A stretch of DNA of 64,000 bases from Marinobacter sp. X15-166B (GCF_001752365.1 NZ_MEIY01000001.1:77254-141253), one strand, 5' to 3'. Shown: positions 19,170 to 28,089, counted from the first letter of the stretch. Program-made: numbers and translations. The notes: generated from the letters alone by a model not told the origin.

Positions 19170-19760
19170 ATGACACCTACCCGGTATCACATATTCCTGT
19201 CCCACGGCCGGGACAGCCACCCCAACGCCCGCAAAATGCAGGCCCTCAAAGCGGTGGCCGACGCCTTCGACGGCGTTACCACCGCGGTGCTCGACCACCA
19301 AGTCACCAAAGACCCGGCCGAACGACTCACCCACATGGCCGCCGCCATTGAAAACGCCGGGGCCAGTCCCGATCGGATCATCTTGGCGGGCTCCAGTATG
19401 GGCGGCTGGGTCTGTGCACAGACCGCCAGCGAGATGCCGGTACTCGGCTGCTTGCTGCTCGCGCCGGCTCTGGGCCTGCCCAGCTACCCCAGCACCAGTC
19501 CGATTTTACGTGCCCGACACAGCCTCATCGTTCATGGCTGGGATGACGAAGTCGTGCCGGTTGGGCCGGTCATCGAGACCGCTCAAGCCCAGCGCGTGCC
19601 GCTGCTGCTGTTACCCGATGGCCATCGTCTCAGCAACAGCATGGAGCGGATCACGGGGGAGTTTCACAAGTTGTTGGTTCGGTGTGGGCTGTCAGTAAGA
19701 GACCATAGCCCCGGTGACGCAATTATGGACCGGGGTTCACCTCCACACCATCACAACTAG
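19170..19760 (+). CDS. Small alpha/beta hydrolase
   Basis: About 196 residues from the ATG at 19170, which has GGAG six bases upstream (the frame is also open from 19158). It is a compact alpha/beta hydrolase with nucleophile elbow GSSMGGW, acid in HGWDDEVVP and histidine in DGHRL; it resembles YqiA/YcfP-type esterases. Cytoplasmic, no signal peptide. Substrate unknown. The C-terminal 20 residues (GDAIMDRGSPPHHHN region) look unusually charged and may be a read-on tail. Confidence 0.75.
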   Translation: MTPTRYHIFLSHGRDSHPNARKMQALKAVADAFDGVTTAVLDHQVTKDPAERLTHMAAAIENAGASPDRIILAGSSMGGWVCAQTASEMPVLGCLLLAPALGLPSYPSTSPILRARHSLIVHGWDDEVVPVGPVIETAQAQRVPLLLLPDGHRLSNSMERITGEFHKLLVRCGLSVRDHSPGDAIMDRGSPPHHHN

Positions 19761-19911
19761 GCTCATCGCCAAACTCATCCATGGCCTATGACTTGATAAA
19801 AACCATCAACTAAGCATAACAAGCAATTAGCGTTTCTTTTATTTGCCAAGCCATTAGCACTAAGACATGATCTGAATATTCGCGAATAGTTGTATTAACG
19901 GAGTAGTAACC

Positions 19912-20763
19912 ATGTCCAGGGCGAGTCATTGGAGCGATGAAGAAATTGCGCTAACAGTAGCCGACTATATGAAGATGTTGACCCTTGAACTAGCGGGCCA
20001 GCGATACAATAAAAGTGCCCACCGTCGAGAGTTACTTAAAAAACTAAATGGGCGCAGTGACGGCGCCGTTGAACGTAAACGTCAAAATATCAGCGCAATT
20101 CTCCGCGACCTGAACTGTTTTTGGATTCCAGGTTACAAACCTCTTAGTAATTACCAGGAAGTTCTAGCGGCTTACGTCGAAGACTGGATTAACTCCCATT
20201 CGGACTTTGATCACGCTTCTCAGGCCGCCGTCAGTCAACCAGCTTTTGTACCTAGTGGCGTTGAATACTCCAGCCTTGTGGTTCAGGCGCCCAAGCCCGA
20301 AAACAAAATCCACAAAACCTACCCTCCACATACTCGCAATCGAGTTGCCTCCAAAAGAGACTACCTGGCTCAAGAAGCCCGAAATGCTGCGCTCGGAGAG
20401 GCTGGAGAGTTGTTGACTCTGGAATATGAAGAGTATCGGCTCAGATCATCAGGCGAAAAGACCTTAGCTAATCGCATTGAACATGTTTCAAAATCAAAAG
20501 GTGACGGTCATGGCTACGACATTTTGTCATTTGATACGTCGGGACAGGAACGTTTTATCGAGGTCAAAACAACCGCCTTCGCTAAAGAAACGCCGTTTTA
20601 TGCGTCTCGTAACGAGGTTGAATTCTCCGAGGAATTCCCGGATCAATTTCATCTTTACCGCCTATTCGAATTTCGAAAATCACCGAAATTGTTCTCCTTA
20701 CAGGGCACCATTAGCAATCACTGCCAAATGAATCCTGTGAGTTTTTTATGCAGGTTGAGGTAG
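19912..20763 (+). CDS. DUF3883-type nuclease-like protein, orphan
   Basis: A 283-residue protein in an AT-richer patch with codon use unlike its neighbours, which suggests recent transfer. The N-terminal 80 residues (WSDEEIALTVADYMKMLTLELAG...SAILRDLNCFWIPGYKPLSNYQ) resemble the domain found in front of HNH or restriction-type nucleases. The C-terminal half has a DUF3883 / PD-(D/E)xK-like core: GEAGELLTLEYE, then D in HGYDILSFD and ExK in RFIEVKTT. No methylase, helicase or toxin partner lies beside it. It may be a solitary defence-type nuclease, or a fragment of a larger system. Function is inference only. Confidence 0.7.
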   Translation: MSRASHWSDEEIALTVADYMKMLTLELAGQRYNKSAHRRELLKKLNGRSDGAVERKRQNISAILRDLNCFWIPGYKPLSNYQEVLAAYVEDWINSHSDFDHASQAAVSQPAFVPSGVEYSSLVVQAPKPENKIHKTYPPHTRNRVASKRDYLAQEARNAALGEAGELLTLEYEEYRLRSSGEKTLANRIEHVSKSKGDGHGYDILSFDTSGQERFIEVKTTAFAKETPFYASRNEVEFSEEFPDQFHLYRLFEFRKSPKLFSLQGTISNHCQMNPVSFLCRLR

Positions 20764-20888
20764 TCCTAATAGCCGACCCCGTCGACCTGTCCCGCGCACT
20801 CTGGCGAAAATTTTGTGCACTAACCTTGTAGCCAGCGCAAGGGCCTACATCTTGCTCCTTGCGCCAGCTAGCACACCAGAGAAATTCG

Positions 20889-21491
20889 TCAGAATCGGAA
20901 CTCGGGCCCAACACTGAAAATATGAATATCGGCCTCACCAAGCTCGTCGTCATCACCGACATTCACCAGATAGTCCCAGTCAGCACGCAATCGCACAGTT
21001 TCAGAGACGTCATAACTCACGCCCAGGCCAGTTCTGAAGGCCACGCCACTATCGCTATCGCTTTCTGATACCCGAATGAACCCATTATCGGCGGCAACCT
21101 CGTAGTTAAGTCTCCACAGCAGAAGACCTGCCTTGGTAAATACTTTGAAGGGGCCGGTTTCGGGCATACCCAGTTGCAGCGTGGCATCTACAAAGTGACC
21201 ATTGACGGCCGCAGCGAGACCCACCCCGCCATAAACACCACTTGCCTCAATATCATCGATATAGCGGTAGCCAAATTCCAGATTGGCAAGACCGTTCAGC
21301 TCTGTTCCTCCATGGATACGTAGGGTTCCAGCACTGTCGTCGCACGACGTCTCAGACCCATCACAAAAATCATCCACAGTAGCCTGCCCTAGCGAGATCC
21401 CCAGATACCCCGGCTGTGCCTGAGCGGCATGAGTCGGTGTATAGGCAATAACGGCGAGGGACAATAACAATGCAGACTTATTGAATTTCAT
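20889..21491 (-). CDS. Outer-membrane beta-barrel protein
   Basis: A 200-residue protein with a signal peptide (MKFNKSALLLSLAVIAYTPTHAAQA) and an OmpA/Opacity-like eight-strand barrel pattern: alternating hydrophobic residues, a YLGISLGQATVDDF start, and a terminal phenylalanine (FSVGPEFRF) typical of barrel insertion. The two cysteines in FCDGSETSCDD probably form a disulfide in an extracellular loop. Specific function unknown. Confidence 0.75.
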   Translation of the reverse strand: MKFNKSALLLSLAVIAYTPTHAAQAQPGYLGISLGQATVDDFCDGSETSCDDSAGTLRIHGGTELNGLANLEFGYRYIDDIEASGVYGGVGLAAAVNGHFVDATLQLGMPETGPFKVFTKAGLLLWRLNYEVAADNGFIRVSESDSDSGVAFRTGLGVSYDVSETVRLRADWDYLVNVGDDDELGEADIHIFSVGPEFRF

Positions 21492-21584
21492 TACAACTTC
21501 CTTTTGCGGTTAACAATACCCAGTGAATCAATGGCCACAGTGAGTGATGCAACAGTCATCGAGCCACTGCAACAGGGTTGCACT

Positions 21585-22517
21585 TTAATGCGATGAAGCC
21601 ACACAAACAAAGTTTCCCTCCTGCAACCTCGCCTCCCCATCCCACCGATAGGCACACAACTTCCCCCCACGCTCCCCCGCGACGCTGTAATCCAGGCATG
21701 CCACCCGGTCCGTCAATGGCGCCGGCTCGCCACTCATCCAGTAGTGCCCCACAAACAAGGGCTTTTTATGGTCGTAACCGGGCGTTATGTGGTCGGCCAC
21801 CGGTTGGTGGGGGATTTTGTCGATTTGGGAGCTGGGCACCATGGCCAGGTCACGGTAGGTCAGCTTGTCGATCTGCCACCATCGGGTGCGCACGATGGTG
21901 CGTTTGTTGCCTTCACCGTCGTGAAAGTAATGCCCTGCGGGCAGGGGTATCTCCAGGCCTTTGAGTAAGGTTTCAATAACTTCGTAGGCTTCGCTGCCCT
22001 TGCGGCTGCTGGCTTCCCAGGCTTCGGGTAACAGGCGGTTCTGGTCATCGGTGATGGTGGCGGCGGCTTTTATATACTGCGGGTGCCAGCAGGCATGCAC
22101 CACACGCAACTCGGGCAGTTCAAGGTAAATCGGCAGGGTTCTGAACCAGGCGAGCAGTTTGCCGTGCAGCTCACTGCCCTCACCCACCTGCGCCAAAAAC
22201 GCCTGATGCTGGTCCAGATTGCGGGCGGTATGGGGGCGCAGGTAATCGCCGGGGTTCTGCGGGTCGGGCATGGCCCATACTACTGCGTTGTACTCGTGGT
22301 TACCCATCACCGCCAGCGCATGGCCCCTTTCCACCATGGTTTTGGCGATCAATACGATTTCTATTTGCTGCGGGCCCCGGTCGATAAAATCCCCCACAAA
22401 GATCACCCGGCGCTCCGGGTGCTGCCACACACCGTCGATTTCCCGGTAATCCATTTTGGTGAGCAGGGCTTTCAGTTCGGTGGCGTAACCGTGGATATCG
22501 CCAATCAAATCGTACAT
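21585..22517 (-). CDS. Metallophosphoesterase (diadenosine tetraphosphatase / PPP-like)
   Basis: A calcineurin-like phosphoesterase of about 310 residues. All PPP motifs are visible: DIHG, GDFIDRG, GNHE, then histidines in VVHACWHPQ and GHYW. The start is placed at the ATG at 22517, since MYDLIGDIHG is the family-like beginning; the frame is open to 22535. The C-terminal half carries an insertion not seen in ApaH. It could hydrolyse Ap4A or a phosphoprotein. Cytoplasmic; no operon partners. Confidence 0.82.
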   Translation of the reverse strand: MYDLIGDIHGYATELKALLTKMDYREIDGVWQHPERRVIFVGDFIDRGPQQIEIVLIAKTMVERGHALAVMGNHEYNAVVWAMPDPQNPGDYLRPHTARNLDQHQAFLAQVGEGSELHGKLLAWFRTLPIYLELPELRVVHACWHPQYIKAAATITDDQNRLLPEAWEASSRKGSEAYEVIETLLKGLEIPLPAGHYFHDGEGNKRTIVRTRWWQIDKLTYRDLAMVPSSQIDKIPHQPVADHITPGYDHKKPLFVGHYWMSGEPAPLTDRVACLDYSVAGERGGKLCAYRWDGEARLQEGNFVCVASSH

Positions 22518-22724
22518 CGATACTGCGTCCTTCATCGATTTTGGCTGGAATCAGTACATCGCGGGCTAACGGATAGGGTGCGTTTTATTTGTCGTGAACC
22601 CATATTGCGGGATCTGCCCCGAATTGCCAAGCCGGGAAAGGCGGGTCAGGACAAAGTGACGTTGCCGACTTCAGACCGCGCTTGGTGACTCCAAATGTGT
22701 CGAAATAATTTACATCGCATTTTG

Positions 22725-22739
22725 GTCTTCATTTTAGAC
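22725..22739. promoter_or_regulatory. Candidate enhancer half-dyad upstream of the PEP-CTERM gene
   Basis: GTCT-N7-AGAC inverted repeat, 27 bases before the sigma-54-type promoter. Its position is compatible with an activator site, but the element is short and could be chance. Confidence 0.25.
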
Positions 22740-22765
22740 GACTGTTTTTATTACAGTTATTTTCC

Positions 22766-22781
22766 TGGCATGGCTATTGCT
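22766..22781 (+). promoter_or_regulatory. Sigma-54-type (-24/-12) promoter of the PEP-CTERM gene
   Basis: TGGCATGGCTATTGCT fits the RpoN consensus TGGCACG-N4-TTGCW with one mismatch and the correct GG to GC spacing. The predicted transcription start lies about 45 bases before the ATG at 22838. PEP-CTERM genes of exosortase-A bacteria are known to be driven by RpoN with the PrsK/PrsR pair. Confidence 0.7.
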
Positions 22782-22837
22782 GCTGACTGGTCATTGATCC
22801 CGCGCCGAACCCGGCGCCCCGACAAGGAAGGCAACTG

Positions 22838-23488
22838 ATGAAACTCAAACTTGCGATGGCGGCTGCGCTACTTGCTGCATCAGTTCAGGCTCATGCGGTG
22901 TTGATTATCGATAATTCGACCACCGGGCGTTACAACGACGGTCTCGGCGACCTGGCCGCCATGGACGGCCCGGGAGGCTTTCTTTTGGGACCGAATGTCA
23001 GCGAGGGCGACCCGACCATTGTATTGGGCGCCGACCCCGGTTTCGCGTTCACGCCAGAGTTTGGCGCGGATTGGTTGGGCGGTGATTACACAGGGGGCAC
23101 CTGGAGCCCGCCGGGGACCGCCATCCCGAGTTCCTGGGCGGTTAATACCGAAACCGCCATTGTGTACGACTTCACCCTCGACAGCCTTGCCGATCTGACG
23201 ATCGACGTCGGGGTCGATAACGGCATTGTGATATGGCTGGACGGTGCGTTTGTATTTGGTGCCACCCGCGCAGGGGGGGCCAGTCTGGACGAATACGATA
23301 TCAGCCTGCCCGGCATTGCGGCGGGCGATCACGCGCTGCAGATCCTGCGTGCTGACCACGGCGGCGCCACAGGCTACGTTATTGAGGTTAACTCCGCAGC
23401 GGTATCGGTGCCGGAACCCGCCACTCTGGGTCTCATCACTCTGGGGCTGGTCGGTTTAGCGACAACCCGGCGCAGAAAAAACCGCTGA
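22838..23488 (+). CDS. PEP-CTERM sorting-domain protein
   Basis: A 216-residue secreted protein: signal peptide (MKLKLAMAAALLAASVQAHA), a beta-rich middle section with paired aspartates (TIDVGVDNGIVIWLDGAFVFG) and a C-terminal PEP-CTERM tripartite tail, VPEPATLGLITLGLVGLATTRRRKNR (shown here only by its key parts: VPEP, hydrophobic helix, RRRK). The tail is recognised by exosortase, which is not encoded in this window. A sigma-54-type promoter precedes the gene. Likely an exported surface or extracellular-matrix protein; the start has AAGGAAGG upstream. Confidence 0.88.
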   Translation: MKLKLAMAAALLAASVQAHAVLIIDNSTTGRYNDGLGDLAAMDGPGGFLLGPNVSEGDPTIVLGADPGFAFTPEFGADWLGGDYTGGTWSPPGTAIPSSWAVNTETAIVYDFTLDSLADLTIDVGVDNGIVIWLDGAFVFGATRAGGASLDEYDISLPGIAAGDHALQILRADHGGATGYVIEVNSAAVSVPEPATLGLITLGLVGLATTRRRKNR

Positions 23489-23863
23489 CTGACGCTTGAG
23501 TTAACCCCCGGCCCCTTATGCGGAGCGCTGTTGGAAAACAGCGGCTCCGGCTTCTGGCACCCGCCTACCAATGTGGTTGTTACCCCGGCAACTGCCGCCG
23601 GTCCTGCACATAAAATGTCCGCCAGTCCCCGCGTGTTGCACGCAGCCCACCAGTGGTGGCCCCACGGCAGGCTCACCGTTCATCCAACCATCGCTCTCAT
23701 CACAGGTTACTGTCTGGCGGACGCAGACGTGCTGCGGCAGGTCATTGGGGGGCGTCCAGACTGAGCTTAATTGACGGTCGATCGAGCATCGCCCATAAAA
23801 ACACACGACGGTTTGATAGGATCAGGGGGTATTCACAGGTTTTAACCAAGGACTTTTACGTTA
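23489..23863. other. Intergenic region after the PEP-CTERM gene
   Basis: 375 bases without a convincing gene. A hairpin at 23522-23548 (GGAGCGCTGTT / AACAGCGGCTCC, one bulged G, loop GGAA) may terminate the PEP-CTERM transcript, but has no T tract. Short open frames here have no recognisable features. Confidence 0.5.
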
Positions 23864-24799
23864 ATGCCCTACCCCATTGAACAAAAACTGGTGATTGCGG
23901 TGGCCTCCAGCGCACTGTTTGATCTGTCGGAATCCGACCATGTATTTCGCAAACAGGGTGAGCAGGCCTATCGGCAGTATCAGGAAGCCCATCAGCACGA
24001 GCCCTTTCGCAAGGGGGTGGCCTTTCCGTTTGTGCGGCGTTTTCTGAGCATCAATCAGAAGTTTCCCGAGCAGTGTCCGGTGGAGGTGGTGTTGCTGTCG
24101 CGCAACTCGGTGATTACCGGCAAGCGGGTGTTCCACTCCATTCATCACCACGGTCTGGACATTACCCGGGCGGCCTTTCTGGAAGGTAAATCGCCCTACG
24201 CCTACATCCCCGCGTTCAATGCCTCACTGTTTTTGTCGGCCAACGAGGCGGATGTGCTTCAGGCCCTCGATTACGGCCATCCGGCGGGCACGGTGCTGCC
24301 CAGCCAGGTGGTAGACGACCAGGGGGATACAGAGTTGCGCATTGCCTTTGACTTCGACGGAGTGATTGCCGACGACGCCTCGGAGCAGGTGTTCAAGGCC
24401 GGATCCCTGGAGGCGTTTCAGGCCCATGAGACCTCCCGATCCCACATCCCCCACAGCCCGGGCCCGCTGGCGGACCTGTTCCGCAAGCTCGCGCACCTGC
24501 AGCAATTGGAAAACCAGGCCCTGGCCGACGACCCCGACTATCAACGGGTGTTACGCACCGCCATTGTCACCGCCCGCAACGCCCCGTCCCACGAACGGGT
24601 GATCACCACTCTGGAACACTGGGGCGTGGACGTAAATGCGGTGTTCTTTCTGGGCGGTATGCAGAAAGACCGGATTCTGAACGTGCTCAAGCCCCACATG
24701 TTTTTTGATGACCAACGTTCCCACCTGCAGTCGGAGGCGGGCGATATCCCCATGGTGCACGTACCTTTTGGAGTGGCCAACGCGGCCCCCGAAGACTGA
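23864..24799 (+). CDS. 5'-nucleotidase, cytosolic NT5C1/ cN-I type
   Basis: A 311-residue cytoplasmic enzyme of the PF06189-type 5'-nucleotidase family, which resembles eukaryotic cN-I and dephosphorylates AMP or IMP. Recognisable segments: VEVVLLSRNSVITGKRVFHSI, the HAD-like catalytic start AFDFDGVIADDASEQVF, ATIVTARNAPSHERV and the acidic IIFFDDQRSHL-like stretch HMFFDDQRSHL. It stands alone between the PEP-CTERM gene and phasin, each with its own promoter region. Confidence 0.82.
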   Translation: MPYPIEQKLVIAVASSALFDLSESDHVFRKQGEQAYRQYQEAHQHEPFRKGVAFPFVRRFLSINQKFPEQCPVEVVLLSRNSVITGKRVFHSIHHHGLDITRAAFLEGKSPYAYIPAFNASLFLSANEADVLQALDYGHPAGTVLPSQVVDDQGDTELRIAFDFDGVIADDASEQVFKAGSLEAFQAHETSRSHIPHSPGPLADLFRKLAHLQQLENQALADDPDYQRVLRTAIVTARNAPSHERVITTLEHWGVDVNAVFFLGGMQKDRILNVLKPHMFFDDQRSHLQSEAGDIPMVHVPFGVANAAPED

Positions 24800-24887
24800 T
24801 TGCCGCACTCGCACAAAAAAAGTTTGATATATTTTTTTCTTTTTTTTGCAACACGTTAACACAAAACCATTGCTTGCACGAAAACTA

Positions 24888-24906
24888 TTTGTTGCGCCGC
24901 AGCAAA
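24888..24906. promoter_or_regulatory. PhaR-like operator dyad upstream of the phasin gene
   Basis: TTTGTTGCGCCGCAGCAAA is a near-perfect dyad (eight of nine positions on either side of a central C), 53 bases before the phasin ATG. TGC/GCA-rich dyads of this kind are the binding sites of the polyhydroxyalkanoate regulator PhaR in other bacteria. PhaR itself is not in the window. Confidence 0.45.
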
Positions 24907-24958
24907 AGACCCTATACCATTCAACTCATCAACTAATTTCTTATACGAGGAACACACC

Positions 24959-25324
24959 ATGTTCAACACTATCCCTACTGTCGACTTTTCCGCTTTTGGC
25001 ACTCCTGTACAGAAGCTGATCGAGCTGAACACCGCCACCTTCACCAAGGCGCTTGAAGCTCAGCAAGCCGCTGTTGAAAAGCAAACCGCGCAAGTACAGG
25101 CCGACTTCAAAGCGTTCACCGAAATCAAAGACGTTGAAGGTCTGACCTCTTTCGTGACTGCGAAGACAGAAGACGCCAAAGCCAACTTTGAAGCGCTGAA
25201 GAGCGAAGCAGAAACTCTGGCCCAGAACACCCAGGCCTACTTTGCTGAAGTGCAGGCTATCCTGACCGAAAGCCTGACCCCGGTAGCGCCGGCTGCTAAA
25301 GCCTCTGCCAAAAAAGCTGCTTAA
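24959..25324 (+). CDS. Phasin-family polyhydroxyalkanoate granule protein
   Basis: A 121-residue, almost wholly helical protein (phasin_2 type) with amphipathic heptads (VQKLIELNTATFTKALEAQQ) and an Ala/Lys-rich tail (APAAKASAKKAA). Phasins coat polyhydroxyalkanoate granules in the cytoplasm and set their size and number. It implies that the organism stores PHA, consistent with the thiolase and reductase genes at 44-47 kb. A possible PhaR operator lies just upstream and a strong terminator just downstream, so it is monocistronic. Confidence 0.88.
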   Translation: MFNTIPTVDFSAFGTPVQKLIELNTATFTKALEAQQAAVEKQTAQVQADFKAFTEIKDVEGLTSFVTAKTEDAKANFEALKSEAETLAQNTQAYFAEVQAILTESLTPVAPAAKASAKKAA

Positions 25325-25340
25325 TTCAAGTCAGTTTTAA

Positions 25341-25374
25341 AAAGCCCCCATCAGCAATGATGGGGGCTTTTTTT
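25341..25374 (+). terminator. Rho-independent terminator of the phasin gene
   Basis: AAAGCCCCCATC-agcaat-GATGGGGGCTTT stem followed by a T tract, 17 bases after the phasin stop. Confidence 0.92.
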
Positions 25375-25396
25375 ATGCCTCGGGAAACGTCCGGAG

Positions 25397-26410
25397 CTAC
25401 GAGAACTCGTGGGGCAGATCCAGGGTGGAGCTCACCCCCAGGCTGTCATAATGGGCGTCCAGAAACGCCCGCGCGGCTGCCCGGCCAATGTCGCGCAGAT
25501 GGGTCAGAAATGCCCATTCCGCATTCAATTTGCTGGACGCAGATAACGGGTTGAGTTGTTCGGTGGCCTCGATCCGATGCACCAGAATTTCCGCATAATG
25601 CCCCCGGTCCAGCCGGTTTTGCTGCAACAATCGTTGCACAAACTCAATACCGCGCAATTCTCGCAGCAGCGATGAATTGAACGATATTTCGTTAACCCGG
25701 TTCTGGATCTCCCGCGCGGATTTCGGCGTGGCCGTGCGCTCGATCGGATTCACCTGAACGATTAATATATCCCGGGAGTGGGTGGAGTGGAACAAGGGAT
25801 ACAGGGGCGGATTGCCGACAAAGCCACCGTCCCAATAGGGCACCCCGTCGATTTCGACGGCCTGATACAGGGTGGGTAAACAGGCCGACGCCAACAGCAT
25901 ATCCGCGGTCAGTTCGTCACGTTCGAAGACTTTTACTTTGCCCGTATGCACGTTGGTGGCGGCGATGAACAGTTTTAACTCACTGCAGGCCCTGACTTTT
26001 TCGAAGTCGATGGTCGACTCGACCAGGTTACGTAATGGATTGATGTTCAGCGGGTTGAGGCTGTAGGGTGACGTCACCCGGCTGAACAGATCAAACATCA
26101 GGTAGCCGGGGGAGTGATCCAGACTCCAGCGCCCGGCGAGCAAGTCGAGCGGGCTTCGCTGGATGGGGCTCAACCGGCCCATCTGCGATACCTGGCGCCA
26201 GAACCGCCCCAGGGCCTCGCGGGCGCCGTCGGCCCCGCCGTCCATATAGCCTTGCGCTAACACAACGGCGTTCATCGCCCCCGCGCTGGTGCCCGAAATG
26301 CCCGCCACACTGACGCGCCCGTCTTCCATGAAATAGTCCAGCACCCCCCAGGTAAATGCCCCGTGGGAGCCCCCGCCTTGCAGGGCCAGATTGACCGGTT
26401 TTTTGTGCAT
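25397..26410 (-). CDS. Patatin-like phospholipase
   Basis: A 337-residue hydrolase from the ATG at 26410 (MHKKPVNLALQGGGSHGAF), which is the family-typical beginning; the frame continues to a GTG at 26452. It has the oxyanion-hole loop GGGSHGA, nucleophile elbow GTSAG and the catalytic aspartate in DGGFVGNPPL. Bacterial patatins release fatty acids from lipids. No signal peptide, so it is probably cytoplasmic or membrane-associated. It lies convergent with the phasin gene, and several patatins are linked with polyhydroxyalkanoate biology, but a functional link is only suggested by position. Confidence 0.85.
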   Translation of the reverse strand: MHKKPVNLALQGGGSHGAFTWGVLDYFMEDGRVSVAGISGTSAGAMNAVVLAQGYMDGGADGAREALGRFWRQVSQMGRLSPIQRSPLDLLAGRWSLDHSPGYLMFDLFSRVTSPYSLNPLNINPLRNLVESTIDFEKVRACSELKLFIAATNVHTGKVKVFERDELTADMLLASACLPTLYQAVEIDGVPYWDGGFVGNPPLYPLFHSTHSRDILIVQVNPIERTATPKSAREIQNRVNEISFNSSLLRELRGIEFVQRLLQQNRLDRGHYAEILVHRIEATEQLNPLSASSKLNAEWAFLTHLRDIGRAAARAFLDAHYDSLGVSSTLDLPHEFS

Positions 26411-26527
26411 CGGCGCGGGTTTCCTTGTGTCTGGCGGTAAGGGGTGTTGCACAACGCCTACTGTACACCCTGTTCACTGCCAACGGGAATACCACCCCCG
26501 GCTCCGGCACCGCCCCGGACTGCCCCC

Positions 26528-27844
26528 TTATAACTCGCGCCGGCTTTGCCACTTGGCCAGCGCGATCCGGCTTCTCACCCCCATTCCCAAAATGGGTTCG
26601 GGTGGGTTGAGGCTTGGCATGCCGGTCACCTGCTGGATGTCCCGCAGCTGTTGGGACTCTGCACCCACCGCCAGATCGGCCAGCAAAGTGCCCGATACGG
26701 TACCCCAGGCCACGCCTACCCCGTTGTCACAAGCACTGGCGTAGAGGCCATCTTCCAACCGCCCGAAAAAGTTGGTGAAATTACGGGAGATGGCGTAGAC
26801 CCCGCCCCAGGTATGGGTAAAAGGCACCTCGGCCAACTCCGGGTAGCGGACCAGAAACGCCTGGCGATGATCCGCCTGAATGCGCTGGCGTTGGCGCTCA
26901 TCGATGCTGCTGCCATACCGAGGCACATGCCTGTAGCTGTTGCGGATCAGAATGCGCCGGTCAGCGGTCATGCGCAGGGTAGTGCCGGCATGATCCGCCG
27001 GGGTCAGCCCCCAGTTCAGCTCACCGCCGTAACGGCCCAGCTCCGCGTCGGTCAGCGGCCGGGTCCAGCTGGCAAAGGTCATCACCGGCAGCAACCGGTG
27101 CTTCAGATAGCCGAACTCACGGGTGAAGATGCTGGTACCCAACAGCAGTTTCGGGGTGTGAATCTCACCCAGTTCCCCCTTCAGGCGCCACCGGCCGCCC
27201 TGGCGTTGCAATTCGCGGATGGGTGACTGCTCCAGCAGTTCGACGTTGTCCGGCAGATGATCCGCCATGCCACGCACCAGCGCGGCCGGCTGCATCAGGT
27301 AGCCCCCCGGGGTAAAGATCGCGCGTCGATAATAGGCGGTGCCCAACACCGCACTCAGTTCACTGTGCCCCACCATGCGAAAGGGTTCGCCCAGATCGTT
27401 CATCAGGTGCTCAAAGTGATCGAGAAAGGCTTCGCCCCGCGCGCTCACCGCGCCCTGGTACTTGCCAACTGCGGACCACTGGCAATCGATGCGGTGGCGC
27501 TGAACCAGACCGTCCAGTTGCGCGATGGCCGCGCGATTAAGCCCCAGCAGTTTCTGCTTGTGGGCCGGATCCGGGTGTTCCAGTGCAAACTTGTGGGGCA
27601 GATCGATCACGAAACCCGAATTCCGCCCCGACGCCCCCTCGGCAACCCGTTGCGCGTCCACCAGCAGAACGCGCGCGTCCGGGCGGTGTTCGGCCAGCCG
27701 GCGGGCCGCCGCCAGGCCGGCAAAACCGGCGCCCAGCACCGCGTAATCGGCCTGTTGTACGCCGTTAAGCCGGGTGACCGGCGCGGCCGGTGGCAATGCC
27801 TGATACCAGCCGCAGCTGCGGTCATCCTTGGGTAAATTGACCAT
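26528..27844 (-). CDS. FAD-dependent oxidoreductase (PuuB/DadA-like amine oxidase)
   Basis: A flavoprotein of about 438 residues from the ATG at 27844, which has GGAG six bases upstream; a GTG at 27889 overlaps the rubredoxin stop and is an alternative start. Features: dinucleotide-binding loop VLGAGFAGLAAARRLAE with an acidic residue after it (VDAQRV), GRNSGF, and the C-terminal FAD motif VYAISRNFTNFFG...ASACDNGVGVAWG. This is the glycine oxidase/gamma-glutamylputrescine oxidase superfamily that oxidises secondary or tertiary amines. It ends the operon Rieske - aldehyde dehydrogenase - rubredoxin - oxidase, which reads like an N-methylated amine or betaine degradation pathway. Confidence 0.82.
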   Translation of the reverse strand: MVNLPKDDRSCGWYQALPPAAPVTRLNGVQQADYAVLGAGFAGLAAARRLAEHRPDARVLLVDAQRVAEGASGRNSGFVIDLPHKFALEHPDPAHKQKLLGLNRAAIAQLDGLVQRHRIDCQWSAVGKYQGAVSARGEAFLDHFEHLMNDLGEPFRMVGHSELSAVLGTAYYRRAIFTPGGYLMQPAALVRGMADHLPDNVELLEQSPIRELQRQGGRWRLKGELGEIHTPKLLLGTSIFTREFGYLKHRLLPVMTFASWTRPLTDAELGRYGGELNWGLTPADHAGTTLRMTADRRILIRNSYRHVPRYGSSIDERQRQRIQADHRQAFLVRYPELAEVPFTHTWGGVYAISRNFTNFFGRLEDGLYASACDNGVGVAWGTVSGTLLADLAVGAESQQLRDIQQVTGMPSLNPPEPILGMGVRSRIALAKWQSRREL

Positions 27845-27885
27845 GCTCTGCTCCTCAGGCTGCCAGTTCTCGGCCCTCGGCGCGA

Positions 27886-28089
27886 TCACCCAGCCAGCCT
27901 GGCCGATGGAGCCTGTTCGTCCTCGGTGATCTCAAGCATGTCGAAATCGGCCTTGCCCACCAGACAATCGGGGCACAGCCAATCCTCCGGCACGTCTTCC
28001 CAGCGGGTGCCGGGGGCAATACCGTCGGCCGGCCAGCCTTTGGCTTCGTCGTAAATCAATCCACAGATGATGCACATCCACATTTTCAT
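27886..28089 (-). CDS. Rubredoxin
   Basis: A 67-residue one-iron electron carrier with the two knuckles CIIC and CPDC ([16 protein letters not shown]...[17 protein letters not shown]) and the conserved aromatic core residues. The start is the ATG at 28089 with GGGGAG upstream. It probably supplies electrons within this operon, possibly to the Rieske oxygenase, since no separate reductase gene is present. Confidence 0.93.
   Translation of the reverse strand: MKMWMCIICGLIYDEAKGWPADGIAPGTRWEDVPEDWLCPDCLVGKADFDMLEITEDEQAPSARLAG

Noticed and set aside
23531..23764. A small gene after the PEP-CTERM gene
   Set aside because: Overlaps the putative terminator hairpin and has no recognisable protein features.
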